A DNA stretch of 9,883 nt from Ignavibacteria bacterium (GTDB lineage Bacteria > Bacteroidota > Ignavibacteria > UBA10030 > SZUA-254): assembly GCA_005877655.1 (NCBI GenBank), contig VBOC01000189.1:1-9883 (forward strand). Direction: 5' to 3'. Of this stretch, positions 1-6,417 are shown one piece after another. How positions within the stretch are numbered: the stretch's first letter is position 1; every line of letters begins with the position of its first letter. The notes under the pieces are model-generated. The model did not search any database and was not told the DNA's origin. It saw nothing but the letters and a program-made list of their open reading frames with translations. The position numbers and the translations under genes are program-made.

Positions 1-785
1 TTTTGGCCGGCAGTATCCAGGATCATGTCGACGAGCGGAGCGCCCGTCTCCGGGTCGATCTTCTGAAATACCAGGGCCGTCGCTTGGATTAGAAACGAGG
101 AAAGTTTGCCTTTATTCCATTCCGTGAAGAGACGCTGAAAATCAGGTGCAGTCAGGCCGAGGGCTCGTTTGAGCAGGTCGTACGATTCCGCAATGAGCTG
201 CATGTCGCCATATTCGATCCCGTTATGGACCATCTTGACGTAATGCCCCGCGCCTCCCGGTCCAACGTACGTCACGCAGGGTTCCCCGTCTTCGAGTGCC
301 TTCGCTGCGACCTTGATCAGCAACTGTTCGAGCGCGCGGTAGGCTTTTTCGTCCCCGCCCGGCATGAGGCTGGGCCCGTTGAGGGCGCCTTCTTCGCCTC
401 CGGAAACTCCCATGCCGACATACCTGATCCCTTTTGGCTCAAGCTCGTGCCCCCGCCGCTCGGTATCGAGAAAATGCGAATTACCGCCGTCGATGAGGAT
501 GTCTCCTTTTTCCAAAAAGGGAAGGAGCTGCTGAATCGTGATGTCGACCGGTTCTCCGGCTTTCACGAGCATCATGATGCGCCTCGGGCGGGAGAGGGAT
601 TCGACGAACGCATCGACGGAGTACGCGGGAGTGATCTGTTTACCCGCCGCGATTCCGCGCATGTAGGCATTGGTCACCTCGACAACCCGTTCATAGACGG
701 AAACCGTCAACCCGTTGCGCTCGAGGTTGAGCGCGAAATTCTGGCCCATCACGCCCAGACCGAGCATCCCGATATCGCTGCTCAT
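1..785 (-). CDS. gnd: 6-phosphogluconate dehydrogenase, decarboxylating (3' end beyond window)
   Basis: Catalyses oxidative decarboxylation of 6-phosphogluconate to ribulose 5-phosphate plus reduced nicotinamide cofactor, the last oxidative step of the pentose phosphate pathway, in the cytoplasm. The first 261 residues are in the window; full-length family members have about 470-480, so nearly half is missing at the left edge. Visible signatures: Rossmann loop GLGVMG (residues 9-14), LIDGGNS with a following DTERR, the GVSGGEEGALNGPSLMPGG substrate-binding segment, and the catalytic stretch GHYVKMVHNGIEYGDM, with K184, H187, N188 and E191 matching the known catalytic Lys/His/Asn/Glu. The last visible residues (ILDTAGQ) fit the start of the conserved C-terminal DTAGQKGTG motif. 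The start ATG overlaps the pgl stop by four bases (ATGA) and has a good Shine-Dalgarno sequence inside pgl. Oddity: the cofactor loop reads YERV at residues 31-34 rather than the usual YNRT of NADP enzymes. Identity is very secure; cofactor preference is open. Confidence 0.97.
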   Translation of the reverse strand, partial: MSSDIGMLGLGVMGQNFALNLERNGLTVSVYERVVEVTNAYMRGIAAGKQITPAYSVDAFVESLSRPRRIMMLVKAGEPVDITIQQLLPFLEKGDILIDGGNSHFLDTERRGHELEPKGIRYVGMGVSGGEEGALNGPSLMPGGDEKAYRALEQLLIKVAAKALEDGEPCVTYVGPGGAGHYVKMVHNGIEYGDMQLIAESYDLLKRALGLTAPDFQRLFTEWNKGKLSSFLIQATALVFQKIDPETGAPLVDMILDTAGQ

Positions 786-1564
786 CGGGTATCCTTCCCT
801 TGCGGGTGTTCATGGGAAACGCTCCGATGTTGATCGCCGATCAGGGAAGCGGCGTCTGCGTCGAGCATCCACCCCACCTTCCCGTCTGTCGGAACGACGA
901 GCGTCGCCGGGATATCTTTCGCAGGCCGCTCGGCGGCAAGGACTTGTTTCACGATCGCCGCCTTGCGCGCTCCGGAGACAAGAAAGAGAGCCTCGCGGGA
1001 ATTATTGATGACGGGAAGCGTAAGCGTCACCCGCCAGCTTTTAATTTTAGGAACAAAAACAGAAACGACGCTCCTCTCCTCTTCATCCAGCGCGGCGGTG
1101 CCGGGGAAGAGCGAGGCGATGTGGCCGTCTTCTCCGAGCCCGAGAAGAACCAGATCGAATCGAGGGATGGGATGTGCGAAGAACGACTCCAGCTCGAGTC
1201 GATACTCTTCCGCTGCCCGCTCCGGGGCAAATTCTCCACGGACGCGATGAATGTTTGACCCGGGAACCGGGACCAGCGACAGAAGCTCCCGCCTGGCCAT
1301 TCCGAAATTGCTCTGCGGGTCGTCCGGGGGCACGATGCGCTCGTCAATGAAAAAAAAGTGGATTCTATTCCAATCCGCGCGGCCGGACCCCTCCCGGGCG
1401 ACGAGGCGATACGCGCGCCGTGGGGTGTCCCCCCCGGCCAGTGCCACGGAACAAACGCCCCGGTCCGTGACTGCCTGTTTCATACTATTGCACAACCCCA
1501 GGGCCGTCCCCAGTGCGAGCATATCGGGATCCTTAAACACGTTGATCGTTGCAGGAACTCCCAT
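782..1564 (-). CDS. pgl: 6-phosphogluconolactonase (DevB/Pgl type)
   Basis: Hydrolyses 6-phosphoglucono-delta-lactone to 6-phosphogluconate, the second step of the oxidative pentose phosphate pathway. The 260-residue protein has the normal length of the glucosamine-6-phosphate isomerase/6-phosphogluconolactonase family and shows its motifs in order: ALAGGDTPRRAY (41-52, phosphate-binding loop; the more usual form is GGSTP), FFIDER (71-76), DDPQSNFGMAR (81-91) and GLGEDGHIASLFPG (142-155, which carries the catalytic acid/His region). There is no signal peptide, so it is cytosolic. It starts 17 bases after the zwf stop and its stop overlaps the gnd start (ATGA). No convincing Shine-Dalgarno sequence is visible before the ATG, so translation probably depends on read-through from zwf. 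The position between zwf and gnd makes lactonase far more likely than a sugar-phosphate isomerase. Confidence 0.95.
   Translation of the reverse strand: MGVPATINVFKDPDMLALGTALGLCNSMKQAVTDRGVCSVALAGGDTPRRAYRLVAREGSGRADWNRIHFFFIDERIVPPDDPQSNFGMARRELLSLVPVPGSNIHRVRGEFAPERAAEEYRLELESFFAHPIPRFDLVLLGLGEDGHIASLFPGTAALDEEERSVVSVFVPKIKSWRVTLTLPVINNSREALFLVSGARKAAIVKQVLAAERPAKDIPATLVVPTDGKVGWMLDADAASLIGDQHRSVSHEHPQGKDTR
792..799 (-). promoter_or_regulatory. Shine-Dalgarno sequence for gnd
   Basis: On the minus strand this reads GGGAAGGA, six bases before the gnd ATG at 785. It lies inside the last codons of pgl. It supports the chosen gnd start and suggests that gnd is translated by direct initiation as well as by coupling to pgl. 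Confidence 0.7.
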
Positions 1565-1581
1565 TAAGGTGAGCGCACGGG

Positions 1582-3048
1582 CTATTCAGTATGGGCCGAA
1601 CACTCCTGCGTCCACCAGCGGCCATCCCGCCAGAGTAATTCGTCGGCGGCTGACGGGCCCCACGATCCGCTGCGGTAGGGGAGCAGAGGCGGGGCCTGTT
1701 CACTTTCCCAGCCGGTTTGAATCGGATCGATGATCTTCCAGGCCAGCTCGATTTCATCGTTGCGGGCGAACAAGGAAGCATCGCCGTGGATCGCGTCGAG
1801 CAGCAACCGCTCGTACGCTTCGGGGATCGAAGAGATTTGGAAGGACTCCCGGTAGTGAAAATTCATGGCGGCCGGCCGGATCTTCATTCCGCCGTCGGGC
1901 ACCCGTGTGATAAAGCGGAGGTGGAATCCTTCATCCGGTTGAATACAAATGCTTAGGTGGTTGGTGGACAGTTCCGTGACGCCTGCCTGCGTGTCGAACA
2001 TCTGGAGCGGGGGGCGGCGGAACTTGATGACAATTTCTGAGAGCTTCTCCTTGAGCATCTTTCCCGAACGCAGATAAAAAGGAACGCCCTGCCACCGCCA
2101 GTTATCGACAAAAAGCTGCAGCGCCGCGAAGGTTGCCGTCCTCGAGCGCGAATCGATCCCGTCCTCGGATGTATACCCTGCGTACTGCCCGCGCACGGTG
2201 AATCGTGCGACTGCCTCCTCGGGAATATCCCGCACGCCCCGGAGAACCTTTACCTTCTCATCGCGCAACGCGCCTGCTTCGACGATGGCGGAAGGTTCCA
2301 TTGCCACCAGCGCGAGCAATTGCATCAGGTGGCTCTGGAACATGTCCCTGAGTACGCCGGCTTGATCGTAGTAGCCCCCGCGGTGTTCGATCCCTACCGT
2401 TTCGGCCACGGTTATCTGGATATGCTCTACGAAGTTCCTGTTCCAGAGAGGTTCGAAAATCGCATTGCCGAAACGGAAGACCAGAAGATTCTGGACTGTC
2501 TCCTTGCCGAGGTAGTGGTCGATTCTGAAAATCTGCCTCTCTTCGGCCACTTTGTGAAGGTCCTGATTCAGCGCGACCGCTGAAGGGAGATCCCGCCCGA
2601 ACGGCTTTTCGACGACGATCCGTCTCTTTTCGGCCGGCTTCGTCTCCCTGATCATGCCGGCGGCGCCGAGAGACGCGATCACGATGGGAAAAAACCGGGG
2701 GGCAGTTGCGAGATAGTAGAGACAGACCTCCGGCGAGGCGGCAACGCTCTCGATTTTCTCTGAAAGGGAGCGGAAATCGGCGGCGTTTTCGATGTTTCCT
2801 ATCTGATAATAGAGGTTCCTGGCAAATTCCGCCCATATCCCCTGGTCGAATTCGGCAGGCGAGAACTTCACAAGCGCTTCTCTCAGATTCTCGCGGAAGG
2901 AATCGTCGCTCAGCGGAGTGCGCGAGAAACCGATGATGCCCGTGTTTTCGGGAAGCCGCTTCTTTCGGAAATTTCCGTAGAGCGCGGGGATCAGCTTTCG
3001 TGATGCGAGGTCCCCGCTCGCCCCGAAGATGACGATTGCCGTGCTCAT
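1582..3048 (-). CDS. zwf: glucose-6-phosphate 1-dehydrogenase
   Basis: Oxidises glucose 6-phosphate to 6-phosphoglucono-delta-lactone with NAD(P)+, the committed step of the oxidative pentose phosphate pathway. The protein is 488 residues (family usually 480-510). Visible motifs: nucleotide-binding [16 protein letters not shown] (9-24), EKPFG (147-151), active-site RIDHYLGKE (175-183, with D177, H178 and K182), and [10 protein letters not shown] holding H240, which corresponds to the catalytic base of the Leuconostoc enzyme. Further C-terminal is [12 protein letters not shown], the conserved substrate/structural loop. The reading frame stays open 112 codons upstream, but that part lies over rpiA and is not G6PDH-like. 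The ATG at 3048 places the Rossmann strand [13 protein letters not shown] right at the N-terminus and overlaps the rpiA stop by four bases (ATGA), so I choose it. Cytosolic. No sign of truncation. Confidence 0.97.
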   Translation of the reverse strand: MSTAIVIFGASGDLASRKLIPALYGNFRKKRLPENTGIIGFSRTPLSDDSFRENLREALVKFSPAEFDQGIWAEFARNLYYQIGNIENAADFRSLSEKIESVAASPEVCLYYLATAPRFFPIVIASLGAAGMIRETKPAEKRRIVVEKPFGRDLPSAVALNQDLHKVAEERQIFRIDHYLGKETVQNLLVFRFGNAIFEPLWNRNFVEHIQITVAETVGIEHRGGYYDQAGVLRDMFQSHLMQLLALVAMEPSAIVEAGALRDEKVKVLRGVRDIPEEAVARFTVRGQYAGYTSEDGIDSRSRTATFAALQLFVDNWRWQGVPFYLRSGKMLKEKLSEIVIKFRRPPLQMFDTQAGVTELSTNHLSICIQPDEGFHLRFITRVPDGGMKIRPAAMNFHYRESFQISSIPEAYERLLLDAIHGDASLFARNDEIELAWKIIDPIQTGWESEQAPPLLPYRSGSWGPSAADELLWRDGRWWTQECSAHTE

Positions 3049-3752
3049 CGGGTCATGTGCCTGAGACCCGACGGCCCCGATACGATCACATCGGTTGCGA
3101 GGCCGAGGAACAACCCGTGTTCGATAACGCCCGCCCGCCGCCTCACCGCGCCTCCGAGATCGCCCGGGTCGTTCAGGGCGCCAAAGGTGCAATCGAGAAT
3201 GAACTTCTCCTCGTCGGTGAGGAACGGTCTTCCGACCACTTCGCGCCTCACGACGCTGGTCGCCCCCAACGACTGCAGATATCGGGACACCGGTTTCCAT
3301 GCGAACGGGATTACCTCGACGGGCACGCTGCGGAGGGTCCCGACGCGGGGTGAGAGTTTGCTCTCGTCGATGATATAAATACAACGCTTGCTCGCCTCGG
3401 CGACGACTTTTTCGCGCAGAAGCGCGCCTCCGCCCCCCTTGATCATGTTGAGCTGCGGATCCACTTCGTCGGCGCCGTCGATCGTGAGATCAATTTCGGG
3501 GTGTGATTCAAGGATGCCGGTGGGGATTCCGGATCGCCGGGCTTCGGCCTCCGTGATCCTCGAACAGGGTATTCCGACAATGTTGTTCAATGTTCGGGCG
3601 CGGAGCAGCTCGCCGATGCGCGCGATCGCGAAACCGGCAGTTGTCCCGTGCCCGAGCCCAACGAGCATACGGGAATCATCCCGCGGGGGGGACTCATCCC
3701 GTGGGGGGGGCTCATCCCGCTTACCGGACGGGTCGTCGTGTACTGGGGGCAT
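3045..3752 (-). CDS. rpiA: ribose-5-phosphate isomerase A with aberrant N-terminus
   Basis: Interconverts ribulose 5-phosphate and ribose 5-phosphate. Numbered from the ATG at 3752 (235 residues), the core is typical: phosphate loop GLGHGTTA (the usual form is GxGTGSTA), [21 protein letters not shown] with D92, D95 and K105, and LREK with E114. The spacings D-13-K-9-E equal those of E. coli D81/K94/E103. Then come IIDESKL and PVEVIPFAW. The anomaly is upstream of the phosphate loop. RpiA proteins normally have a roughly 20-residue amphipathic helix there, but here residues 10-28 are Pro/Arg/Asp/Glu-rich, encoded by three 18-base palindromic repeats. An in-frame ATG at 3668 (MLVGLG) would give 207 residues with no helix at all. 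An in-frame stop lies seven codons upstream of 3752 and no other start codon is in between. Neither ATG has a clear Shine-Dalgarno sequence. First gene of the pentose phosphate operon; overlaps zwf by four bases. Function sure, start and activity uncertain. Confidence 0.9.
   Translation of the reverse strand: MPPVHDDPSGKRDEPPPRDESPPRDDSRMLVGLGHGTTAGFAIARIGELLRARTLNNIVGIPCSRITEAEARRSGIPTGILESHPEIDLTIDGADEVDPQLNMIKGGGGALLREKVVAEASKRCIYIIDESKLSPRVGTLRSVPVEVIPFAWKPVSRYLQSLGATSVVRREVVGRPFLTDEEKFILDCTFGALNDPGDLGGAVRRRAGVIEHGLFLGLATDVIVSGPSGLRHMTR
3670..3723. repeat. three tandem 18-base palindromic repeats within the 5' end of rpiA
   Basis: TCATCCC occurs at 3676, 3694 and 3712, an exact 18-base period. 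The first unit is a perfect palindrome, CGGGA-ATCA-TCCCG (3670-3683). The second keeps GGGA-CTCA-TCCC (3689-3700) and the third has the left arm degraded to GGGG. Between units lie G runs of seven (3685-3691) and eight (3703-3710). As 18 is a multiple of three, the array reads through in the rpiA frame as Pro-Pro-Arg-Asp-Glu-Ser-like units. The third copy continues into CTTA, as does the separate copy at 3828. I do not recognise a named repeat family. Confidence 0.8.
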
Positions 3753-3827
3753 CGTCGCAGACCGTTGGCTGCATTATGAGGCGTTTCACCGTGACAGCCC
3801 GCTTATCTAAAGATTCCTCCCGTTTTA

Positions 3828-3845
3828 CGGGACTCATCCCGCTTA
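3828..3845. repeat. isolated copy of the CGGGA-N4-TCCCG palindrome upstream of rpiA
   Basis: Perfect palindrome CGGGA-CTCA-TCCCG (3828-3841) followed by CTTA. The 13 bases CTCATCCCGCTTA are identical to those at 3711-3723 in the rpiA-proximal array. A related CCCGCTTAT also occurs at 3798-3806. Flanking TCCCG/ACGGG and TCCC/GGGA half-sites (3817-3850) let the region form several alternative small hairpins. It probably lies at the start of, or just before, the rpiA transcript. It could be a copy of a dispersed intergenic palindrome; its role is unknown. Confidence 0.7.
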
Positions 3846-3853
3846 TGGGACGC

Positions 3854-3859
3854 AATATA
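3854..3859 (-). promoter_or_regulatory. possible -10 element for the rpiA-zwf-pgl-gnd operon
   Basis: On the minus strand this reads TATATT, in the only AT-rich stretch upstream of rpiA. It is close to a bacterial -10 box, and TATATTGC also partly fits the Bacteroidota TAnnTTTG form. No good -35 element sits at the right distance (TGGAAC is 17 bases upstream). If used, transcription would begin around 3847, putting the palindromic copy at 3828-3845 in the leader. Weak evidence. Confidence 0.25.
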
Positions 3860-3910
3860 CCGAAAAAGGGTGCAATGTTCCATTCGAAAGAATGAAATCC
3901 GCGGTCGGAA

Positions 3911-3942
3911 TTTGACTTTGAGTCGATCATCAAATACTTTAG
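3911..3942 (+). promoter_or_regulatory. candidate promoter of the plus-strand operon starting at 3991
   Basis: TTGACT (3912-3917) is followed after 17 bases by TACTTT (3935-3940), a fair sigma70-like pair with a strong -35 and a poor -10. Read with the Bacteroidota consensus instead, TTTG (3911-3914), then 20 bases, then TACTTTAG (3935-3942) matches TTTG-N19-21-TAnnTTTG with one mismatch. Either reading places the transcript start about 45 bases before the ATG at 3991. Judged by eye only. Confidence 0.4.
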
Positions 3943-3976
3943 TCGGAGGATTATTCATCGGTTTCAACGCACTATG

Positions 3977-3983
3977 AGAAGGA
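3977..3983 (+). promoter_or_regulatory. Shine-Dalgarno sequence for the exported protein at 3991
   Basis: AGAAGGA ends seven bases before the ATG at 3991. It decides that start, which also places a classical signal peptide exactly at the N-terminus. Confidence 0.75.
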
Positions 3984-3990
3984 CATTCAA

Positions 3991-4362
3991 ATGACAACGC
4001 CGCTCAGGACGGGTATCAGTGCCGTCAGCGCCGGATTATCGATCGCGATGGCTGCTTTACAAATTTTTCTCGCTGCGGCCCCGGTGCTCGCGGGAGAAAT
4101 CTTCGGCAGCATCAAAGCGGACGGGAAAAGTGTCGGAAAAGGAGTGAAGGTTGAGATTGCCGCCCCTTCGAAATTGCTCGCAACGGAGAGTGATAATTAC
4201 GGCTCCTACCGAATTTATGTCCCGGAAAAGGGGAAATGCACGCTGACGGTTCATTATCGTGATCAGAAAGTATCGATACCCGTCTACTCGTATGAACGAT
4301 CCACACGGTATGACTTCAGCATCGATCGAAAGGACAGCCTGTACGTGCTGAAAAGGAAATAG
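3991..4362 (+). CDS. small exported protein, carboxypeptidase-regulatory-like beta-sandwich
   Basis: A 123-residue protein with an N-terminal signal peptide: one Arg at residue 6, a long hydrophobic/alanine-rich stretch (about 9-31), then PVLA-GE with a likely cleavage after A34. The mature part is only about 89 residues. Its pattern (GEIFGSIKADGKSV, GVKVEIA, TESDNYGSYRIYVPEKGKCTLTVHY) resembles a carboxypeptidase regulatory-like or related transthyretin-like beta-sandwich: a strand, a decorated loop, then a Gly-Ser-Tyr-Arg-Ile strand and a Lys-Gly-Lys turn. No catalytic residues or lipobox are evident. It is the first gene of a plus-strand unit, and the next gene begins two bases after its stop with its ribosome site inside this gene, so the two products probably work together. 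The fold assignment is by pattern; the function is unknown. Confidence 0.85.
   Translation: MTTPLRTGISAVSAGLSIAMAALQIFLAAAPVLAGEIFGSIKADGKSVGKGVKVEIAAPSKLLATESDNYGSYRIYVPEKGKCTLTVHYRDQKVSIPVYSYERSTRYDFSIDRKDSLYVLKRK
4353..4357 (+). promoter_or_regulatory. Shine-Dalgarno sequence deciding the GTG start at 4365
   Basis: AAAGG/AAGGA sits in the last lysine codons of the upstream gene, seven bases before GTG at 4365. It supports that unusual start codon and indicates translational coupling of the two genes. Confidence 0.6.
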
Positions 4363-4364
4363 CA

Positions 4365-5261
4365 GTGGCCGAGGAATCAGGGGCCGCGAAGGGGAAAGAC
4401 GGTTGGGAGAAGGCGAAAGTGATCCTCGAACCGGTCGGCGGTTTGCTGACCGCGCTGGCGGTGGCCGGCCTGGGATATTACGGTTCCCGGGTTCTCGAGC
4501 AGCGCCAGACAATCGACTCGAACTCGCGGCTCTATTCCGAACTGATGAGCAAGCGGGAGGAATCGGAGAGTGCATTGCGAAAGGACATGTTTAATTCAAT
4601 CATTGGCTCGTTTCTGCAGAGGGGCGGCGAGACGGGCTCCCTCGATTCCAGGATCCTGAACCTGGAGCTCTTGACACAAAATTTTCACGAGTCGCTTGAT
4701 CTCAAGCCGCTTTTTCTCCACCTTGAACGTCAGGTCGGTAGAATCAAGACCCCCGCCGAGCACGATGACTACCTCAGGCGGCTGGAAACCGTCGCACGCG
4801 ATGTGACCCGCAAACAGATGTGGGTGCTCGAGGAAGCGGGGAAAAAGTTCGGACGGAGAATCGATCTCGACAGCCTGCGGAACAACCCGGGCGGAGTCGA
4901 ACTGGACAATGACACGCTGGCTGTGGACGAAATCAAGCGGGATTTCCGGATCGTTGCGCTCGAGGCGGACCCGCGCTCCAAGAACGTAAAAATACGGCTG
5001 GAGGTCAGAACCCTGATCGATTCATCCCAGGCCGCCCCGGAACCGAATGTCGTCGAATTCTGGGTCGGTTTTTTCGATTTCCCGATGATCGACAATATCC
5101 GCCTCTCGCACGACCAGCGCTGCTCGGTCGTCCTGACCGAATTTGAAGACGACAGCGCCGATATCACGGTTCTGGAATTCCCGGGCTCCCATGCGAGCCT
5201 GAAAGAAAAGCCATACTTCGAGGAAATTCTCCACAATCTTCAAGAACACACCGGGAAGTGA
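4365..5261 (+). CDS. single-pass membrane protein of unknown function
   Basis: 298 residues, starting with GTG two bases after the stop of the exported protein. I do not recognise the family. Visible layout: a polar lysine-containing head (1-17); one membrane segment (about 18-40, ILEPVGGLLTALAVAGLGYY); a charged, probably helical and possibly coiled-coil stretch (43-85) containing SRLYSELMSKREESESALRKDMF; a helical, charged middle (95-165); and a C-terminal part (190-275) with alternating hydrophobic strands, likely a beta domain that includes VEFWVGFFDFPMIDNI. No signal-peptidase site follows the membrane segment, so it is probably an anchor. Charges flank it on both sides, so topology is not certain; a cytoplasmic C-terminal domain is my guess. 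Pairing with a periplasmic beta-sandwich partner suggests a signal or structural link across the inner membrane, which is an inference from gene order only. Confidence 0.85.
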   Translation: MAEESGAAKGKDGWEKAKVILEPVGGLLTALAVAGLGYYGSRVLEQRQTIDSNSRLYSELMSKREESESALRKDMFNSIIGSFLQRGGETGSLDSRILNLELLTQNFHESLDLKPLFLHLERQVGRIKTPAEHDDYLRRLETVARDVTRKQMWVLEEAGKKFGRRIDLDSLRNNPGGVELDNDTLAVDEIKRDFRIVALEADPRSKNVKIRLEVRTLIDSSQAAPEPNVVEFWVGFFDFPMIDNIRLSHDQRCSVVLTEFEDDSADITVLEFPGSHASLKEKPYFEEILHNLQEHTGK

Positions 5262-5304
5262 GCCGAAGCGCAATAAGGCTTGTCTGAGGCCGCCCGGGCG
5301 TAGA

Positions 5305-6393
5305 GTGAAAATGGATCAGCCGATGAAGGTCAGCGCGATGACCGCCCGGCCAGAGACTCCTATTCGCGTCGAACGGCTGCAGGGAGGGAAACCGATCCTT
5401 GAGCGTGTCCCATCGCATCCATGGGAAAGCAAGGTCACATTCAATCCTGCCTGCGCGCTGATTTCCGGTCACGAGACTATCGCGTCCATCATCGAAAAGA
5501 GTCCGTTCGATCGGCGTACAAGGGAAATCCTCACGAACAGAGATGCGCTCTGCTTCCTTCTCTATCGAGCCCAGGGAACGACCTCAGCCGGAATTGCCCG
5601 ATCATCCCTCGGTCTGGCCGTGCTGTCGCCCGGGCTGGAATTGCTGGCCCGACATTCGGAACCGGTTGTCCTGCCGGATCAACCGTACGACGACCTGGGA
5701 GTTGAAGACGCGAGAATTACGAAAGTGGGCGACCGCTACGTTCTGTTTTACACGGCCTACGGCTCGGGAACTCCCAGGAATCGCATCCGCATTGCGACTG
5801 CATCCACTCGCGACTTCGTGCATTGGGAGAAGCACGGCCTGCTGCGCGGGCCATTCAACACGATCGACAACAAGAATGCGATGTTGTTTGAGCGGCCGGT
5901 CGGGGGGAAATATGTCATGCTCCACCGGCCGATGGAGGGGGAGAACGCGATGTCAATCCACTGGGCCGAGAGCGATGACGTCTTCGGTGAGTGGAAAACC
6001 GGGGGAGTGTTGCTGAAGCCGAAACGAAGTCCCGAGTTCGCAGACACATGGATCGGAGGCGGGGCGCCTCCATTGAGGATTTCAGACGATCGCTATCTGA
6101 TGCTTTATCATATTGGAAACCGGAGGGCGGACGGAGTGAAGGAGTATGATCTGGGTATCGCCGAAGCAGAATGGAAAACAGGAAGCCTGACCGTTGGCCG
6201 GAATGCGCTGCTCATGCGGCCGGAGACACCGGCGGAGACGAGGGGGGATGCGGAGCCGGGTGTGAATAATGTTCTCTTTGTTTGCGGCGCGTACTTCCAT
6301 GCTCGCGATCTTTACTTTCCCTACGCGGGTGCGGACAGCGTGATCCTGGGGGGCAGGATTCCCAGGGCGGAACTGGATCGATTCCTCGCGTGA
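5305..6393 (+). CDS. GH130-family beta-mannoside phosphorylase or hydrolase
   Basis: Five-bladed beta-propeller glycosidase family GH130, whose known members phosphorolyse beta-1,4- or beta-1,2-mannosides to mannose 1-phosphate, or hydrolyse them. The 362 residues show the family order: FNPAC (46-50), LLYRAQG (85-91), GVEDARI (132-138, D135 the predicted catalytic acid; the usual form is EDPR), DNKNAMLF (188-195), LHRP (206-209), WIGGGAPPLR (249-258), YHIGNR (268-273), GVNNVLFVCG (319-328) and PYAGADS (339-345). The Arg, Lys and His positions resembling the phosphate-binding set (R88, K190, H207) are present, which favours a phosphorylase, but I cannot assign subfamily or linkage. No signal peptide, so cytoplasmic. 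The start is GTG at 5305; ATG at 5311 is equally possible, as the Shine-Dalgarno signal is weak. It follows the unknown two-gene unit by 43 bases and converges with a GH2 beta-mannosidase, which fits mannooligosaccharide catabolism. Confidence 0.9.
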   Translation: MKMDQPMKVSAMTARPETPIRVERLQGGKPILERVPSHPWESKVTFNPACALISGHETIASIIEKSPFDRRTREILTNRDALCFLLYRAQGTTSAGIARSSLGLAVLSPGLELLARHSEPVVLPDQPYDDLGVEDARITKVGDRYVLFYTAYGSGTPRNRIRIATASTRDFVHWEKHGLLRGPFNTIDNKNAMLFERPVGGKYVMLHRPMEGENAMSIHWAESDDVFGEWKTGGVLLKPKRSPEFADTWIGGGAPPLRISDDRYLMLYHIGNRRADGVKEYDLGIAEAEWKTGSLTVGRNALLMRPETPAETRGDAEPGVNNVLFVCGAYFHARDLYFPYAGADSVILGGRIPRAELDRFLA

Positions 6394-6417
6394 CAGGAAC
6401 CTCTGCAAACTGCCGCG

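Noticed and set aside
225..833. Plus-strand open frame of about 200 codons opposite gnd
   Set aside because: Antisense shadow of a clear 6-phosphogluconate dehydrogenase; no recognisable domain and no ribosome site.
3049..3384. Open reading frame extending zwf upstream by 112 codons
   Set aside because: It overlaps rpiA, its residues are Arg/Pro-rich with no G6PDH likeness, and the ATG at 3048 fits the Rossmann strand and the ATGA overlap.
3974..3994. Six-codon ATG...TGA frame whose stop overlaps the ATG at 3991
   Set aside because: It has no own ribosome site and covers the Shine-Dalgarno of the real gene; most likely coincidence.
3721..3997. Short minus-strand open frames upstream of rpiA that might supply its missing N-terminus through a frameshift
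   Set aside because: Their translations (for example the one ending in STRRPVR) do not resemble the RpiA N-terminal helix, so a simple frameshift does not restore a normal protein.
5291..5300. Perfect 10-base palindrome CGCCCGGGCG just before the GH130 gene
   Set aside because: Short and GC-only in GC-rich DNA, no U-run for a terminator and no second copy; chance is a good explanation.
6394..6417. Possible bidirectional terminator between the convergent GH130 and GH2 genes
   Set aside because: I could find no stable hairpin or T-run in the 24-base gap.
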